A stretch of 64,000 nt of DNA from Prosthecobacter sp. (GCA_019186985.1 JABARQ010000027.1:1-64000); one strand, 5' to 3'. Shown: positions 24,625 through 33,714, counted from the first letter of the stretch. The notes: generated from the sequence alone by a model not told the origin. Program-made: numbers and translations.

Positions 24625-26088
24625 TCAACCGAGGACTTTTTTGCGCACGATTTCAGTCACCATTTTGGGATTTGCCTTGCCCTGGCTGGCTTTCATGGCC
24701 TGCCCAGTGAACCAGTTCATGGCCTTCTCATTGCCACCCCGGACTTCGGCGACCTTGTCCGGGTTGCCCGCAAGAATCTGATCAACGATCGCCTCCAGCG
24801 CGCCGGTGTCACTGACCTGCTCAAAGCCCTTGGCCTTGACGATCTCGGCCGCACTTCCGCCGGCGGCAAACATCTCGGCAAAGACCTCCTTGGCCTGATT
24901 GTTCGATATCTTGCCTGCCTCAACGATGCCCACGAGGGCGGTCAGAGCTTCAGGTTTGACAAGGCAGCCTGAAATGCCGCCCTCACTGTCCTTGATCTGG
25001 CCGAGAAGGTCGTTGATGACCCAGTTGGCGATCTTTTTGGCGGGCACGGCGGGGTCGGCGGCCACGGCGGTCTCATAATAGAGGGCCAGTTCCTTTTCAC
25101 TGGCCAGCACACCGGCATCGTAGGCGCTGCAGCCGTAATCACGCTCAAACCGGGCGCGCTTCTCATGCGGCAGTTCGGGGACCTGCGGGCGGACGCGCTC
25201 CAGCAGCGGGGCGGTGCGCAGAGGGATCAGGTCCGGGTCCGGGAAATAGCGGTAGTCGTGTGCGTCCTCCTTGGTGCGCATGAGGGTGGTTTCACCACGG
25301 TCGTCATCCCAGCGGCGGGTGCTCTGGATGATCTTCTCGCCACGTTCCAGGCAGTCGATCTGGCGCTCGGTCTCAAACTTGATGGCCCGGCGCACGGCGG
25401 ACATGGAGTTGAGGTTCTTGAGCTCAACCTTGGAACCCAGTTCCTTCTGTCCTTCAGGACGGACGGAAATGTTCACATCACAGCGCATGTTGCCCTTTTC
25501 CATGTCGGCATCACTGACACCGCCATAAATGAGGATCTGACGAAGGCTGCCGAGGTAGGCAAAGGCCTCCTCGGCGCTGTCGATGTCAGGCTCCGACACG
25601 ATCTCCATGAGCGGGGTGCCGGCACGGTTGAAGTCGATGGTGGTGAACTTGTCGTGGTGGGTGCTTTTGGCGACATCCTCCTCCAGGTGGATGCGGGTGA
25701 GCTTCACGACCTTGCCTGGGCTGGCGATGCTCTTCTGGGCGTCCTTGGGGTAGGCCAGGTCATAGAGCGGCACTCCGCCACCGATGCACAGCGGCAGGTC
25801 AAACTGCGTGATCTGGTAGTTCTTCGGCATGTCCGGATAGAAGTAGTTCTTGCGGTCCCACTTCACGACCGGCGGGGTTTCGCAGCCGAGCATCATGCCG
25901 GTGAGCAGGGTCCTTTCGATGGCGCCTTCATTCAGCACCGGCAGCGCCCCTGGCAGCCCCAGGCAGGTGGGGCAGGTGTGCGTGTTCGGCTCGGCGCCAA
26001 ACTCGACCGGACAGGCGCAGAACATCTTGCTGCGCGTGGTGAGCTGCGCGTGAACTTCGAGGCCGATGGTGACGATGTACTTGGGCAT
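24625..26088 (-). CDS. gatB: Aspartyl/glutamyl-tRNA(Asn/Gln) amidotransferase subunit B
   Basis: GatB of 487 residues is the tRNA-binding subunit of the GatCAB transamidosome, which converts mischarged Glu-tRNA(Gln) or Asp-tRNA(Asn). Family features are IGLEVHAQL at the N-terminus, the cysteine-rich MFCACP...CPTCLG zinc motif, KNYFYPDMPKNYQITQ, and the C-terminal YqeY-like helical tail ending with RKKVLG. gatA and gatC are not nearby. It is downstream of the hflKC genes with a gap of 115 bases. Confidence 0.95.
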   Translation of the reverse strand: MPKYIVTIGLEVHAQLTTRSKMFCACPVEFGAEPNTHTCPTCLGLPGALPVLNEGAIERTLLTGMMLGCETPPVVKWDRKNYFYPDMPKNYQITQFDLPLCIGGGVPLYDLAYPKDAQKSIASPGKVVKLTRIHLEEDVAKSTHHDKFTTIDFNRAGTPLMEIVSEPDIDSAEEAFAYLGSLRQILIYGGVSDADMEKGNMRCDVNISVRPEGQKELGSKVELKNLNSMSAVRRAIKFETERQIDCLERGEKIIQSTRRWDDDRGETTLMRTKEDAHDYRYFPDPDLIPLRTAPLLERVRPQVPELPHEKRARFERDYGCSAYDAGVLASEKELALYYETAVAADPAVPAKKIANWVINDLLGQIKDSEGGISGCLVKPEALTALVGIVEAGKISNNQAKEVFAEMFAAGGSAAEIVKAKGFEQVSDTGALEAIVDQILAGNPDKVAEVRGGNEKAMNWFTGQAMKASQGKANPKMVTEIVRKKVLG

Positions 26089-26203
26089 GACGGGCGGCGA
26101 TAGTGGAATCCATCCCGCCCGATGGCAAGCGTCAGGTCAGGGCTGGTGCGAGATCAGCCCTTGCCCAGGAAGGAATGAAGCGTCCGCACGCCAGACCGCC
26201 CCC

Positions 26204-27253
26204 TTACTGCTTCACCATGTCCAGCAGGCTGGGCAGGCTCCTGAGGGGGTCAGAAACCACCGCTCCCTGGCTGCCGGCTCCGCCTTCATCATCGGCCGAC
26301 TTCAGATAGCGGAGAAAGCGGCTGTCGGTGCTGAGGATGAGGCTGGTGTCCGGGGTGATCACCGCTTTATAAGCCTCCATGGTCTTGAGGAACTCGAACA
26401 GCCCGGCGGCCTCGGCGTCCTGGTTGTAGGCCTTGGCATAGATCTCCGTGGCCCTGGCGTCGGCCGCGCCCTCGATCTCCTGCACTTTTCGATAGGCCTC
26501 GGACTCAATCTGCTTCAGCTCACGTTCACGCTGGCCGAGGATCTTCGCCGCCTCCCCCGCCCCCTCCGACTTGAAGCGCTCGGCGATCTGGGTGCGCTCG
26601 CTGACCATGCGCTGGTAGATGGTCTGGCTGACGGCGGGGGTGTAGTTGATGCGCTTGAACCGGATGTCGATGAGCTCGATGCCGAAGCCCTTCACCTTCG
26701 GGGCGGCGTTGGTGAAGATCTCCTTTTCCAGCTCGGAGCGGCCCTTCATGATGGGCGGCAGGGTGCCGATGCGGGAGTCGGCCAGCGACGAGCCCACGCC
26801 CGCCGCCACCTCCTTAGCCACCTTGCGGTCCTTGGTGTTGCGGATGGCCTCGATGAAGTCGTGCCGGGCGATGACGTTGCGCGTCTCGCTGCCGACGATG
26901 TCGGTCAGACGCGACTCGGCGCCGCGTTCATCACGCAGGTTTTCAAAGAACACCCGCGGGTCGCTGATCCGCCATCGGGCGAAGCTGTCCACCACGATGT
27001 AGAGCTTGTCGCGGGTGGGCATGTTCACCGGCGGGCCGTCCCACTCCAGGATGCGCTTGTCGAAGCGGTTCACATGCTGGATGAAGGGCGTCTTGAAGTG
27101 GAGGCCGGCGTCCTTGATGGTGTCGCCCACGGGCTTGCCAAACTGGGTGATGATCACCTGCTCGGTCTCGCTGACCGAATAAAGGCTGGCGCTGCCCAGG
27201 ATGTAGAGCGCGAAGCCGGCCAGGAGGATGAGGAGGGAAAGAACGGATTTCAT
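26204..27253 (-). CDS. hflC: HflC protease modulator
   Basis: HflC and HflK form a SPFH/band-7 inner-membrane complex that modulates the FtsH protease. This 349-residue protein has an N-terminal TM segment (VLSLLILLAGFALYILG), a band-7 domain starting with ETEQVIITQFGKP, and the family signature KGFGIELIDIRFKRINY. An alanine- and glutamate-rich coiled-coil region follows. Its start overlaps the hflK stop by 4 bases, so the two are translated in tandem. Confidence 0.93.
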   Translation of the reverse strand: MKSVLSLLILLAGFALYILGSASLYSVSETEQVIITQFGKPVGDTIKDAGLHFKTPFIQHVNRFDKRILEWDGPPVNMPTRDKLYIVVDSFARWRISDPRVFFENLRDERGAESRLTDIVGSETRNVIARHDFIEAIRNTKDRKVAKEVAAGVGSSLADSRIGTLPPIMKGRSELEKEIFTNAAPKVKGFGIELIDIRFKRINYTPAVSQTIYQRMVSERTQIAERFKSEGAGEAAKILGQRERELKQIESEAYRKVQEIEGAADARATEIYAKAYNQDAEAAGLFEFLKTMEAYKAVITPDTSLILSTDSRFLRYLKSADDEGGAGSQGAVVSDPLRSLPSLLDMVKQ

Positions 27254-28260
27254 CGGGCGGCTGGAGCAGGGGTGGATGCAGGCTTGGGCTGCTGAAGGTG
27301 CATCAGCGGCAGGAACTGAGGCACCCTGTCATCGACGATGATCTTGCCCGGCACCGTGGGCAGCACCTCGCCGAGCGTTTCCAGGTAAATGCGCTTCTTC
27401 GTCACCTCGGGAGCCTTCTTGTATTCCGTCAGCAGGGCGTTGAAGCGGGTGGCGTCGCCCTCGGCACGGTTGACGCGCTCGGTGGCATAGCCTTCGGCCT
27501 GGCTGATGCTCTGCTCCGCCTTGCCTCGCGCCTCGGGGATGACGCGGTTGTATTCCCCGTTGGCGGCGTTGATGGCGGCCTCGCGCTGCTGCTGGGCCCG
27601 GTTGACCTCGTCAAAGCTGTCCTTCACCTGGGAGGGGGGGTTGACATTGCCAAGCTGCACCTGGTCGATGTGAACGCCCATGCTCAGCGTGCTGGCGATC
27701 AACTGAAGCCTTTCCAGCGCCTTCACCTCCATCTCCTGGCGGCCCACGGTGAGCACCTCGTCGATCGTCCGGTCGCCCACCACCTCGCGCATCACCGACT
27801 CGGAGAGGTCGCGCAGCGTGGCCTGGGGCTCGATGAAATTGAAGACGAAGGCACGCGCGTCGCTGATGTGAAACTGAACCACCCACTCCACGACCGCCGC
27901 GTTGAGGTCGCCGGTGACCATGTTTTTCTCCAGCTCCATGTCCTCGAAATCGTGGTTGAACTGGAATTCATTGGTCGCACCCCGGGAGCCGTAGCCAAAC
28001 TCGAGCTTCAACTGCCGTTTCGTCTCCACCAGCGTCACCACGTCAATGCCCCAGGGCAGCTTGAAATGCAGCCCAGGCTGGGTGATCTGCTGAAACTTGC
28101 CAAAGCGCTGCACGATGGCCTCCGAATTGATCGGCACCTGGTAGAAGCTGGAGAACAGCCCGATGGCCAGTACCAGGGCGACGACGCCCATCAGGACCTT
28201 CACGGGATTGAAGCTGAACCGGCCGGGTTCAGGAAAAGGCAGCGTGGCTCTCACAGACAT
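27250..28260 (-). CDS. hflK: HflK protease modulator
   Basis: Partner of HflC, 336 residues, an SPFH/band-7 protein. The N-terminus is cytoplasmic and proline-containing, followed by a TM segment (MGVVALVLAIGLFSSFY) and NSEAIVQRFGKF. VGDRTIDEVLTVGR and GVHIDQVQLGNVNPP are typical. The C-terminus is proline-rich. A 9-bp inverted repeat sits directly before the start codon (28262-28315). It follows pdhA, possibly on the same transcript. Confidence 0.93.
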   Translation of the reverse strand: MSVRATLPFPEPGRFSFNPVKVLMGVVALVLAIGLFSSFYQVPINSEAIVQRFGKFQQITQPGLHFKLPWGIDVVTLVETKRQLKLEFGYGSRGATNEFQFNHDFEDMELEKNMVTGDLNAAVVEWVVQFHISDARAFVFNFIEPQATLRDLSESVMREVVGDRTIDEVLTVGRQEMEVKALERLQLIASTLSMGVHIDQVQLGNVNPPSQVKDSFDEVNRAQQQREAAINAANGEYNRVIPEARGKAEQSISQAEGYATERVNRAEGDATRFNALLTEYKKAPEVTKKRIYLETLGEVLPTVPGKIIVDDRVPQFLPLMHLQQPKPASTPAPAAR

Positions 28261-28261
28261 G

Positions 28262-28315
28262 GCCGGAGGCTACTCGTGCGACGGCTTGTTGTCCAAACAC
28301 AATGTCGCCTCCGGC
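28262..28315 (-). promoter_or_regulatory. Inverted repeat abutting the hflK start codon
   Basis: GCCGGAGGC at 28262-28270 and GCCTCCGGC at 28307-28315 are perfect inverted copies with a 36-base loop. The repeat ends 2 bases before the hflK start codon, so if transcribed it forms a stem across the ribosome-binding zone. On the minus strand the copy nearest the start codon reads GCCTCCGGC. Confidence 0.4.
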
Positions 28316-28331
28316 AGAGGAACTCCTCAGG

Positions 28332-29408
28332 TCAGTCGTTGAAGAAGTGACGGCCGGTCTGGCCCGCCTCGGTCTTGTTGTCGACCTCCCAATAGACGTC
28401 GTCAAAGATGGACTCGGGCTCAGGATAGGGGCTGGCCTTGGCGAATTCGCCGGACGCCTCGGCCTCGGCCTGGGCTTCACGGTCGATCTTCTTGAGCTGC
28501 TCCTCGGTGGCCACGCCCTCATGGATCAGGACGCCCTTCCAGACCTGGATGGGATCATGCTCGCGCTGGAAGCGCTCGACCTCCTCCTTGGTGCGGTACT
28601 TGAGCTTGTTGGCATCGGCGACGGAATGACCTTCCCAGCGATAGGTGGCAATCTCCAGGATGCTGGGCTTGCTTTCCTCATGGGCGCGCTGGATGGCGGC
28701 CCCCACACGGGCGCGGACTTCGTAGAGGTTTTCGCCGAGGAAATGATCCCAGGCCATGCCGTAGCCTTCGGCGCGCTTGGCGAGGCATTCATCAAAGGCC
28801 GAGCTGCGGGCCTGGCTGGTGCCCATTGAGTAGCCGTTGTTTTCGATCACATAGATCACCGGCAGGTCCCAGAGAGCGGCGATGTTGAGGGATTCATGGA
28901 AGGCGCCCTGGTTGACGGCACCATCCCCCAGGAAGCAGAGGGCCGCCCCCTTCAAGCCGCGATATTTAAGCCCATAGGCGAGACCGAGGCCAAGCGGGGT
29001 CTGGCCGGCGACGATGCCGTGACCGCCCCAGTAGTTCTTTTCCGGAGCAAAGTAGTGCATGGAGCCGCCCTTGCCCTTGGAGCAGCCGGTGGCCTTGCCG
29101 AAAAGCTCAGCCATGCACTCGTTCATGCCCATGCCGACGGCGAGGGCGTGCCCATGATCACGGTAGGCGGTGATGACGTGGTCATTTTCCCCCATCAGGG
29201 AGACGCAGCCCACGGCCACGGATTCCTGGCCGATGTAAAGGTGCAGGAAGCCACCCATGCGCCCGGCCTGGTAGTGCTGAAGGGACACCTGCTCGAACCG
29301 GCGAATGCGGACCATCTTGCGATAAAGCTCGATCTTGTCTTCAGCGGTGAGCTGCTGGTTGATCGGAGCGGCGGCGGGGTTCGGCGTGGGGGCTTTTGCG
29401 AGGGCCAT
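28332..29408 (-). CDS. pdhA: Pyruvate dehydrogenase E1 component, alpha subunit
   Basis: This 358-residue thiamine diphosphate enzyme subunit belongs to the E1-alpha family of 2-oxoacid dehydrogenases. The TPP motif runs from GDGAVNQGAFHES to VIENNGYSMG, and ITAYRDHGHALAVG and GKGGSMH are also typical. The start MALAKAPTPNPAAAP was chosen because upstream sequence is antisense to the TPR gene. The beta subunit and E2 are not adjacent, so the E1-beta gene must lie elsewhere. hflK follows 71 bases later. Confidence 0.9.
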   Translation of the reverse strand: MALAKAPTPNPAAAPINQQLTAEDKIELYRKMVRIRRFEQVSLQHYQAGRMGGFLHLYIGQESVAVGCVSLMGENDHVITAYRDHGHALAVGMGMNECMAELFGKATGCSKGKGGSMHYFAPEKNYWGGHGIVAGQTPLGLGLAYGLKYRGLKGAALCFLGDGAVNQGAFHESLNIAALWDLPVIYVIENNGYSMGTSQARSSAFDECLAKRAEGYGMAWDHFLGENLYEVRARVGAAIQRAHEESKPSILEIATYRWEGHSVADANKLKYRTKEEVERFQREHDPIQVWKGVLIHEGVATEEQLKKIDREAQAEAEASGEFAKASPYPEPESIFDDVYWEVDNKTEAGQTGRHFFND

Positions 29409-29527
29409 AGAGAGGGCGGCGAGAGTAACGGCAGATGCCGGGTGCGCAAGCGGGGAGGCGAAGACAAACCGCTTGTCCACCGCCCCGCCCTGTTGTTCAC
29501 ATGACCGGGAAAAGCAGCACACACACC

Positions 29528-30007
29528 ATGACTGAGTGGGATCGCCGCATTGTGGCCGCACAGGGCTATGTCGAACTCGACCTCCATGACGAGGCCCGGA
29601 GGGAGCTCCTGCACCTGCCTCCCGACCAGCAAAACCGGGTCGATGTCATCGAGATCCGGGTTCTCTGCCACATGCATGAGCAGCAGTGGGCGGAAGCCTT
29701 GAAGCTGTCCCAAAAGCTCTGCCGCCTCCAGCCTGACGAGCCCGGGGGCTTCATCCATGCCGCCTTCTGCCTTCACGAGCTCGGCCGCACCGAGGAGGCG
29801 CTGGATCTGCTCTCCCGCGGCCCCTCCTCCCTGAGGACCAAGCCGGTTTATTACTACAATCTGGGCTGCTACCTGGCACGCCTTGGCCAGGAGGAAAAGG
29901 CGCTCCAGCTTCTGAAACAGTCCTTCGAAATGGACGGCGACCTGCGACGCGACGCCCGCCGTGACCCTGACCTGCACAACCTCCGTCAGCACTTGGAAAA
30001 CATCTGA
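29528..30007 (+). CDS. Tetratricopeptide-repeat protein
   Basis: This 159-residue cytoplasmic protein consists of TPR-like helical hairpins: AAQGYVELDLHDEARREL, EQQWAEALKLSQKLCRLQP, AAFCLHELGRTEEALDLL and YYNLGCYLARLGQEEKALQL. TPR units mediate protein-protein contacts, and the partner is unknown. It lies 24 bases upstream of a serine hydrolase gene, so cotranscription is likely. An in-frame start 9 codons upstream (29501) is possible. Confidence 0.75.
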   Translation: MTEWDRRIVAAQGYVELDLHDEARRELLHLPPDQQNRVDVIEIRVLCHMHEQQWAEALKLSQKLCRLQPDEPGGFIHAAFCLHELGRTEEALDLLSRGPSSLRTKPVYYYNLGCYLARLGQEEKALQLLKQSFEMDGDLRRDARRDPDLHNLRQHLENI

Positions 30008-30031
30008 CTGCGCCAGGCCGCCCCCTTCTTC

Positions 30032-31210
30032 ATGTTCCGCCCCTCCCCAGACCATCTTGAAGCCGTCACCCGATGGTTTGAGGACAATTTCCGCAGCCGC
30101 GGAGAACTGGGGGCCTCGGTGTCCATCTGGCAGTCCGGGGTGGAAATCCTCAGCCTGGCCCATGGCCATGCTGATCGTTCCCAGTCGCGGCCCTGGACGA
30201 CTGAGACACTGGCTCCCGTATGGTCGGCCACCAAGGGAGCCGCCGCTGTTTGCGCCCTGATGGCCATGGAGGAAGCCTCGCTGCCCATCGACGCCCTGGT
30301 GTCTGAAATCTGGCCGGAATTTGCCTCCGGCGGCAAGGAGAACCTGTCCTTCGCCCATCTCTTCTCCCACACCGCCGGACTTTGCGCCCTGGATGAGCGT
30401 GTCTCCATTCTCAACTACGAGGCTGTCATCAAGGCGCTGGAGCATCAGCAGCCGCTGTGGGAGCCGGGTGTGAAGCAGGGCTATCACGCCCGCACCTTCG
30501 GCTTCCTGATGGATGAAATCGTCCGCCGCGTCATCGGTGCCGACTCCCTGGGCGAATACTTCCGTGAAGCCATCGGCTGCCCGCTCGGTCTCGACTTCTG
30601 GATCGGCCTGCCCAGCGCCCAGCACAGTCGAGTGGCCACAATCTACCCCGGCAAGATCAGCATTGCCGACGGCGACCGGCCTTTTTTGAAGGCCTTCAGC
30701 ACCTCCGGCAGCCTCACCCAGCGCACCTTCAGCTCCCCCCTTGGACTGAACGCCGTCCAGGATTTCAACCAGCCCGAGACCTGGCAGCGTGGCTTTGCCA
30801 GCATGGGCGGGGTCGGCAGCGCCAGCGGCCTCGGTAAGTTTTACGCCATGCTCGCCCAGGACGGTGTCTGGGGCGGGCGGCAGATCGTCCCTTCCGCCGT
30901 CGTCCGCCGGCTGAGCAGGACGCTTTCCGAGCAGGAGGATCTCGTTCTTTGCGCACCCATCGCCTTTGGAGCGGGCGTCATGAAGGATCCTCTGCAAACC
31001 GGCCCCGAACTGCCGCCCGGCAAACTGCGCCGTCATTACGGTCCTTCCCTCCAGGCTTTTGGCCACCCCGGTGCAGGGGGGTGCCTGGCCTTTGCCGATC
31101 CGGAAAACCAGATCAGCTTTGCCTACACCATGAACCAGATGGAAACCGGCGCCCTGCCCGGCCCCAAATCCATCGGGCTCATCGACCGCCTCTACGGCCT
31201 CGAAAGCTGA
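30032..31210 (+). CDS. Beta-lactamase-family serine hydrolase
   Basis: This 392-residue protein belongs to the class C beta-lactamase / esterase family (penicillin-binding fold). The SxxK motif is Ser65-Ala-Thr-Lys68 (SATK). A tyrosine motif, GYHARTFGFL near residue 150, fits the YxN position, and GHPGAGG near the C-terminus corresponds to the HxG/KTG-type third motif. No signal peptide is seen, suggesting a cytoplasmic esterase or peptidase rather than resistance. Function is not determinable from sequence. Confidence 0.8.
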   Translation: MFRPSPDHLEAVTRWFEDNFRSRGELGASVSIWQSGVEILSLAHGHADRSQSRPWTTETLAPVWSATKGAAAVCALMAMEEASLPIDALVSEIWPEFASGGKENLSFAHLFSHTAGLCALDERVSILNYEAVIKALEHQQPLWEPGVKQGYHARTFGFLMDEIVRRVIGADSLGEYFREAIGCPLGLDFWIGLPSAQHSRVATIYPGKISIADGDRPFLKAFSTSGSLTQRTFSSPLGLNAVQDFNQPETWQRGFASMGGVGSASGLGKFYAMLAQDGVWGGRQIVPSAVVRRLSRTLSEQEDLVLCAPIAFGAGVMKDPLQTGPELPPGKLRRHYGPSLQAFGHPGAGGCLAFADPENQISFAYTMNQMETGALPGPKSIGLIDRLYGLES

Positions 31211-31231
31211 ACCCAGGGTGCGGTCATTGCT

Positions 31232-32092
31232 TCATTTTTTCGTACTCAGCTCACGCATCCATTCACTGGGCGAGCAGCCTTTTTCAGCACGGAAGGCCTG
31301 GCTGAAGTGGCTCAGGCTGCGGTAGCCCACCTCCAGGGCGGCCTCGCTGACGTTCATGCGTCCGGATGACATCCACTCGGCCGCCTTTTCGATCCGCAGC
31401 CGGCGCAGAAACAGGCTGATCGTCATGCCTGCGGCCTCTGAAAAGGTGCGGGACAGATAATGCGGATGACAACCGCAGAGGCGCGCCAGCTCCTCCAGCG
31501 GCGGCGGATTTTCCAGGTCCTGCAGCAGCACCTCGCGCACCTTGGCCACACGGTCGAGCGCCAGGCGCCGGGTGCGTGTGCAGACCGGATCCTCAGCACG
31601 CGTCTCCGCGAACACCTTGCGGAAGAAAAACTCGCTCATGCGGCTGCCTTCAAGCAGCCGCCTGGCCTCGGAACAGAGCGTGGAGGCCATCAGGCCGCGC
31701 GCCCACATCCGGTCCTCGGGCTCGAGCGCACGGCAGATCATGGACGCTGCCGCTTCCTGCGTCAGAAACAGGTCGTGCAGATCCGGGGAAAGCTGGTCCC
31801 TCAGGCCGGCCAGCATGCCCTGAACCCAGGGCACCGGGTAAGAGAGCAGGAGCACCTCGGGATCCGTCCGCCCGATCACTCCACAGCGGTCAGGCCGGCC
31901 TGCGGCCATGCTCAGCCAGGCCAGTTGTCCCGCACGCATCTCCTGCGCCAGCCGCCCCGGCCAGCCAAGCTGCAGCCCGCCCTCCAGCACCAGGACTCCC
32001 AGGATGCGGCCTTCCTTGCAGTCCGACAGCCAGGAGCCTGAACCCCAGGCGTCCCGGCCTAACCAACGGCTCTGAAAATCCGGTGTCTGCAT
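31232..32092 (-). CDS. AraC-family regulator, last gene of the iron/flavin operon
   Basis: This 286-residue protein ends with a clear AraC DNA-binding domain: PPPLEELARLCGCHPHYLSR as the first HTH and EVGYRSLSHFSQAFR as the second. The N-terminal half has no obvious cupin motif but has a ligand-binding-like region. It lies 20 bases downstream of apbE on the same strand, and the iron-linked operon above suggests a PchR-like activator of iron or heme uptake. This role is inference from context. Confidence 0.8.
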   Translation of the reverse strand: MQTPDFQSRWLGRDAWGSGSWLSDCKEGRILGVLVLEGGLQLGWPGRLAQEMRAGQLAWLSMAAGRPDRCGVIGRTDPEVLLLSYPVPWVQGMLAGLRDQLSPDLHDLFLTQEAAASMICRALEPEDRMWARGLMASTLCSEARRLLEGSRMSEFFFRKVFAETRAEDPVCTRTRRLALDRVAKVREVLLQDLENPPPLEELARLCGCHPHYLSRTFSEAAGMTISLFLRRLRIEKAAEWMSSGRMNVSEAALEVGYRSLSHFSQAFRAEKGCSPSEWMRELSTKK

Positions 32093-32112
32093 GACGGGGA
32101 ACCATCCCGGCT

Positions 32113-32985
32113 TCAGGCGGGAAACAACACCTGCTCCCCCTTCGTCGTCAGCAGCAGCGCCACGCTGTCCCGGGCGGCCAGCACCTGGTTCCAGAGCTTC
32201 TGGGGCGCAAGCAGCACGGCCTTCGTCAGGGCGTCCGCCTCGATGCAGGTGCGGGCGAAGACGCTGACGCTCAGGTTGCTCTTCATCGGCCGGCCGGTGC
32301 GTGGATGCATGATGGCGGTGGTTTTTTTCAATCCACCCGCCGCACGCACAAAATAGGCCGCGCTCGTCGCCAGCGCCGGACGCAGCATGACGCCGGGGAC
32401 GGCGGCGCGATGAGGGTCCCTGGGATCACGGATCGCCACCCGGCTGTCGATCCGCCCCAGCACCCGCAGATCGCCGCCCGCGTTCACGATGGCGCCCTCA
32501 AGCCCGAGGGTGCTCAGGTATTCCACCGCCTTGTCCACGGCAAAACCCTTGGCGATGCCGCCCAGGTCCACCTGAAGCGGCCGCCGGAAGGAGACCGCCC
32601 GGCCTCCGTGAAGGTCGATCTCCTCCCAGCGCCCCGCCTCAGCCAGGGAGGTCAGCGAGCCATGCCGTGGCAGCAGGCCGCTGCGCACCAGCCGGGGAGC
32701 CACGGTGATGTCAAAGGCACCCTCGGTCTCGCGGCTGAGCTTCACGGCCTCCTCCAGCACATGGTACGTCCAGGGATGCACCTGAAGCGGTGCCAGGTGG
32801 CCGCATCGGTTCAACCGGCTGATGTCGCTGTCCGGGTCGTGGAAGCTCATCATTCGCTGCACGCAGCGGATCATCTCAAAGGCCTTGCCGGCATGCTGGT
32901 GCAGACGTTCTTCAGCCGCCTTGCCGGTGAGGGTGATCTCCACAAAGGTGCCCAGGAGGGGCTGGCAGCGTTTGATCGTGTTCAT
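32113..32985 (-). CDS. apbE: FAD:protein FMN transferase (ApbE)
   Basis: ApbE covalently attaches FMN from FAD to a Thr/Ser of target proteins. The 290-residue protein has the N-terminal LGTFVEITL, the motif QVDLGGIAKGFAVDKA and the NAGGDLRVLG loop, all typical. The conserved C-terminal stretch GRPMKSNLSVSVFA is present. The start MNTIKRCQPL was chosen to leave 5 bases to the upstream FMN-binding gene. Its target is likely that adjacent FMN-binding protein. No lipobox or signal peptide is evident, so it may act in the cytoplasm or rely on another export route. Confidence 0.92.
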   Translation of the reverse strand: MNTIKRCQPLLGTFVEITLTGKAAEERLHQHAGKAFEMIRCVQRMMSFHDPDSDISRLNRCGHLAPLQVHPWTYHVLEEAVKLSRETEGAFDITVAPRLVRSGLLPRHGSLTSLAEAGRWEEIDLHGGRAVSFRRPLQVDLGGIAKGFAVDKAVEYLSTLGLEGAIVNAGGDLRVLGRIDSRVAIRDPRDPHRAAVPGVMLRPALATSAAYFVRAAGGLKKTTAIMHPRTGRPMKSNLSVSVFARTCIEADALTKAVLLAPQKLWNQVLAARDSVALLLTTKGEQVLFPA

Positions 32986-32990
32986 GGCGG

Positions 32991-33521
32991 TCAGGCGAGA
33001 TGGCGGAGCACCTGCTCCCAGGTGCACACCAGGCGCTTCACGCCCCGCGTGATGCCCTGGCTGCTGAGGGTGGCTCCGGAGATGTTGTCGATGTCCTTGT
33101 GCAGTTTCAGCTTCGAATCCGCCCTCTTGCCCTGGAACTGGCGGCGCCACTCCGGGCTGCGGACTTCATAGCCATAAATTTCCCGGTAGGTCAGGATCTC
33201 GACCCCGCGCACCTCACCCTCGGCATTGATGGCCACGGCGATGTCGATGGCCTCATACCTGCCCATGACCGTGTCAAACACCAGCCAGCTGCCATCTGCG
33301 GCCTTCCAGGCCTGCAGCTCGGCCTTTCCCACTTCCACCCCTGAGGCAGCCTCGATCCGCTTCCTGTCCTTTTTCTCCAGGAAAACCGTGCGTGGCTCAG
33401 CAGCACCAGAAAGCAAAACCGCCCTGGCCTGCTCCCGGCTCAGATAGACCTGCGCGTGCAGCCCTCCTGGTGCCAGAAGCAGGGCAGGCGCAAATTTTTG
33501 AATGAGGCAACGACGGCGCAT
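32991..33521 (-). CDS. FMN-binding domain protein, likely ApbE substrate
   Basis: This 176-residue protein carries an FMN_bind domain of the NqrC/RnfG type. A signal-like N-terminus (FAPALLLAPGGLHAQ) suggests export. The flavinylation motif is SGAT with Thr151, in DIDNISGATLSS, which fits the consensus [ST]GAT for covalent FMN attachment. FDTVMGRYEAIDIAVAIN and EVRGVEILTYREIYGYEV match the domain. It probably transfers electrons with bound FMN in the periplasm. A Fur-like box pair lies directly upstream. Confidence 0.85.
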   Translation of the reverse strand: MRRRCLIQKFAPALLLAPGGLHAQVYLSREQARAVLLSGAAEPRTVFLEKKDRKRIEAASGVEVGKAELQAWKAADGSWLVFDTVMGRYEAIDIAVAINAEGEVRGVEILTYREIYGYEVRSPEWRRQFQGKRADSKLKLHKDIDNISGATLSSQGITRGVKRLVCTWEQVLRHLA

Positions 33522-33532
33522 GGTGACCTAAA

Positions 33533-33569
33533 CGAGAAATAATCTCACTACATATGAAAATGAATCTCA
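33533..33569 (-). promoter_or_regulatory. Two tandem Fur-like boxes upstream of the FMN-binding gene
   Basis: Two 7-1-7 sites at 33533-33547 and 33555-33569 share the half-site AATCTCA and are centred 22 bp apart. On the minus strand they read TGAGATTATTTCTCG and TGAGATTCATTTTCA, the second very close to the Fur consensus. They lie 12 to 48 bases upstream of the FMN-binding gene start. Confidence 0.55.
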
Positions 33570-33664
33570 ATTGCTATGAATCAAGCGCTTTCTTTGACGA
33601 TGAATTGCGATTTTGACGCCTGTCCTTCTCCTTCCCTTTTTACCCTCAGGAAGTGCGGACGAAG

Positions 33665-33692
33665 CCCCCGGCCGCCTCGTGGCGGCCGGGGG
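33665..33692 (-). terminator. GC-rich hairpin after the TonB receptor gene
   Basis: CCCCCGGCCGCC at 33665-33676 pairs perfectly with GGCGGCCGGGGG at 33681-33692 around TCGT, 22 bases after the receptor stop. No T-tract follows, so it is a terminator-like hairpin of uncertain efficiency. Confidence 0.5.
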
Positions 33693-33714
33693 AGATGCAA
33701 AAGCAATCCCGAGA

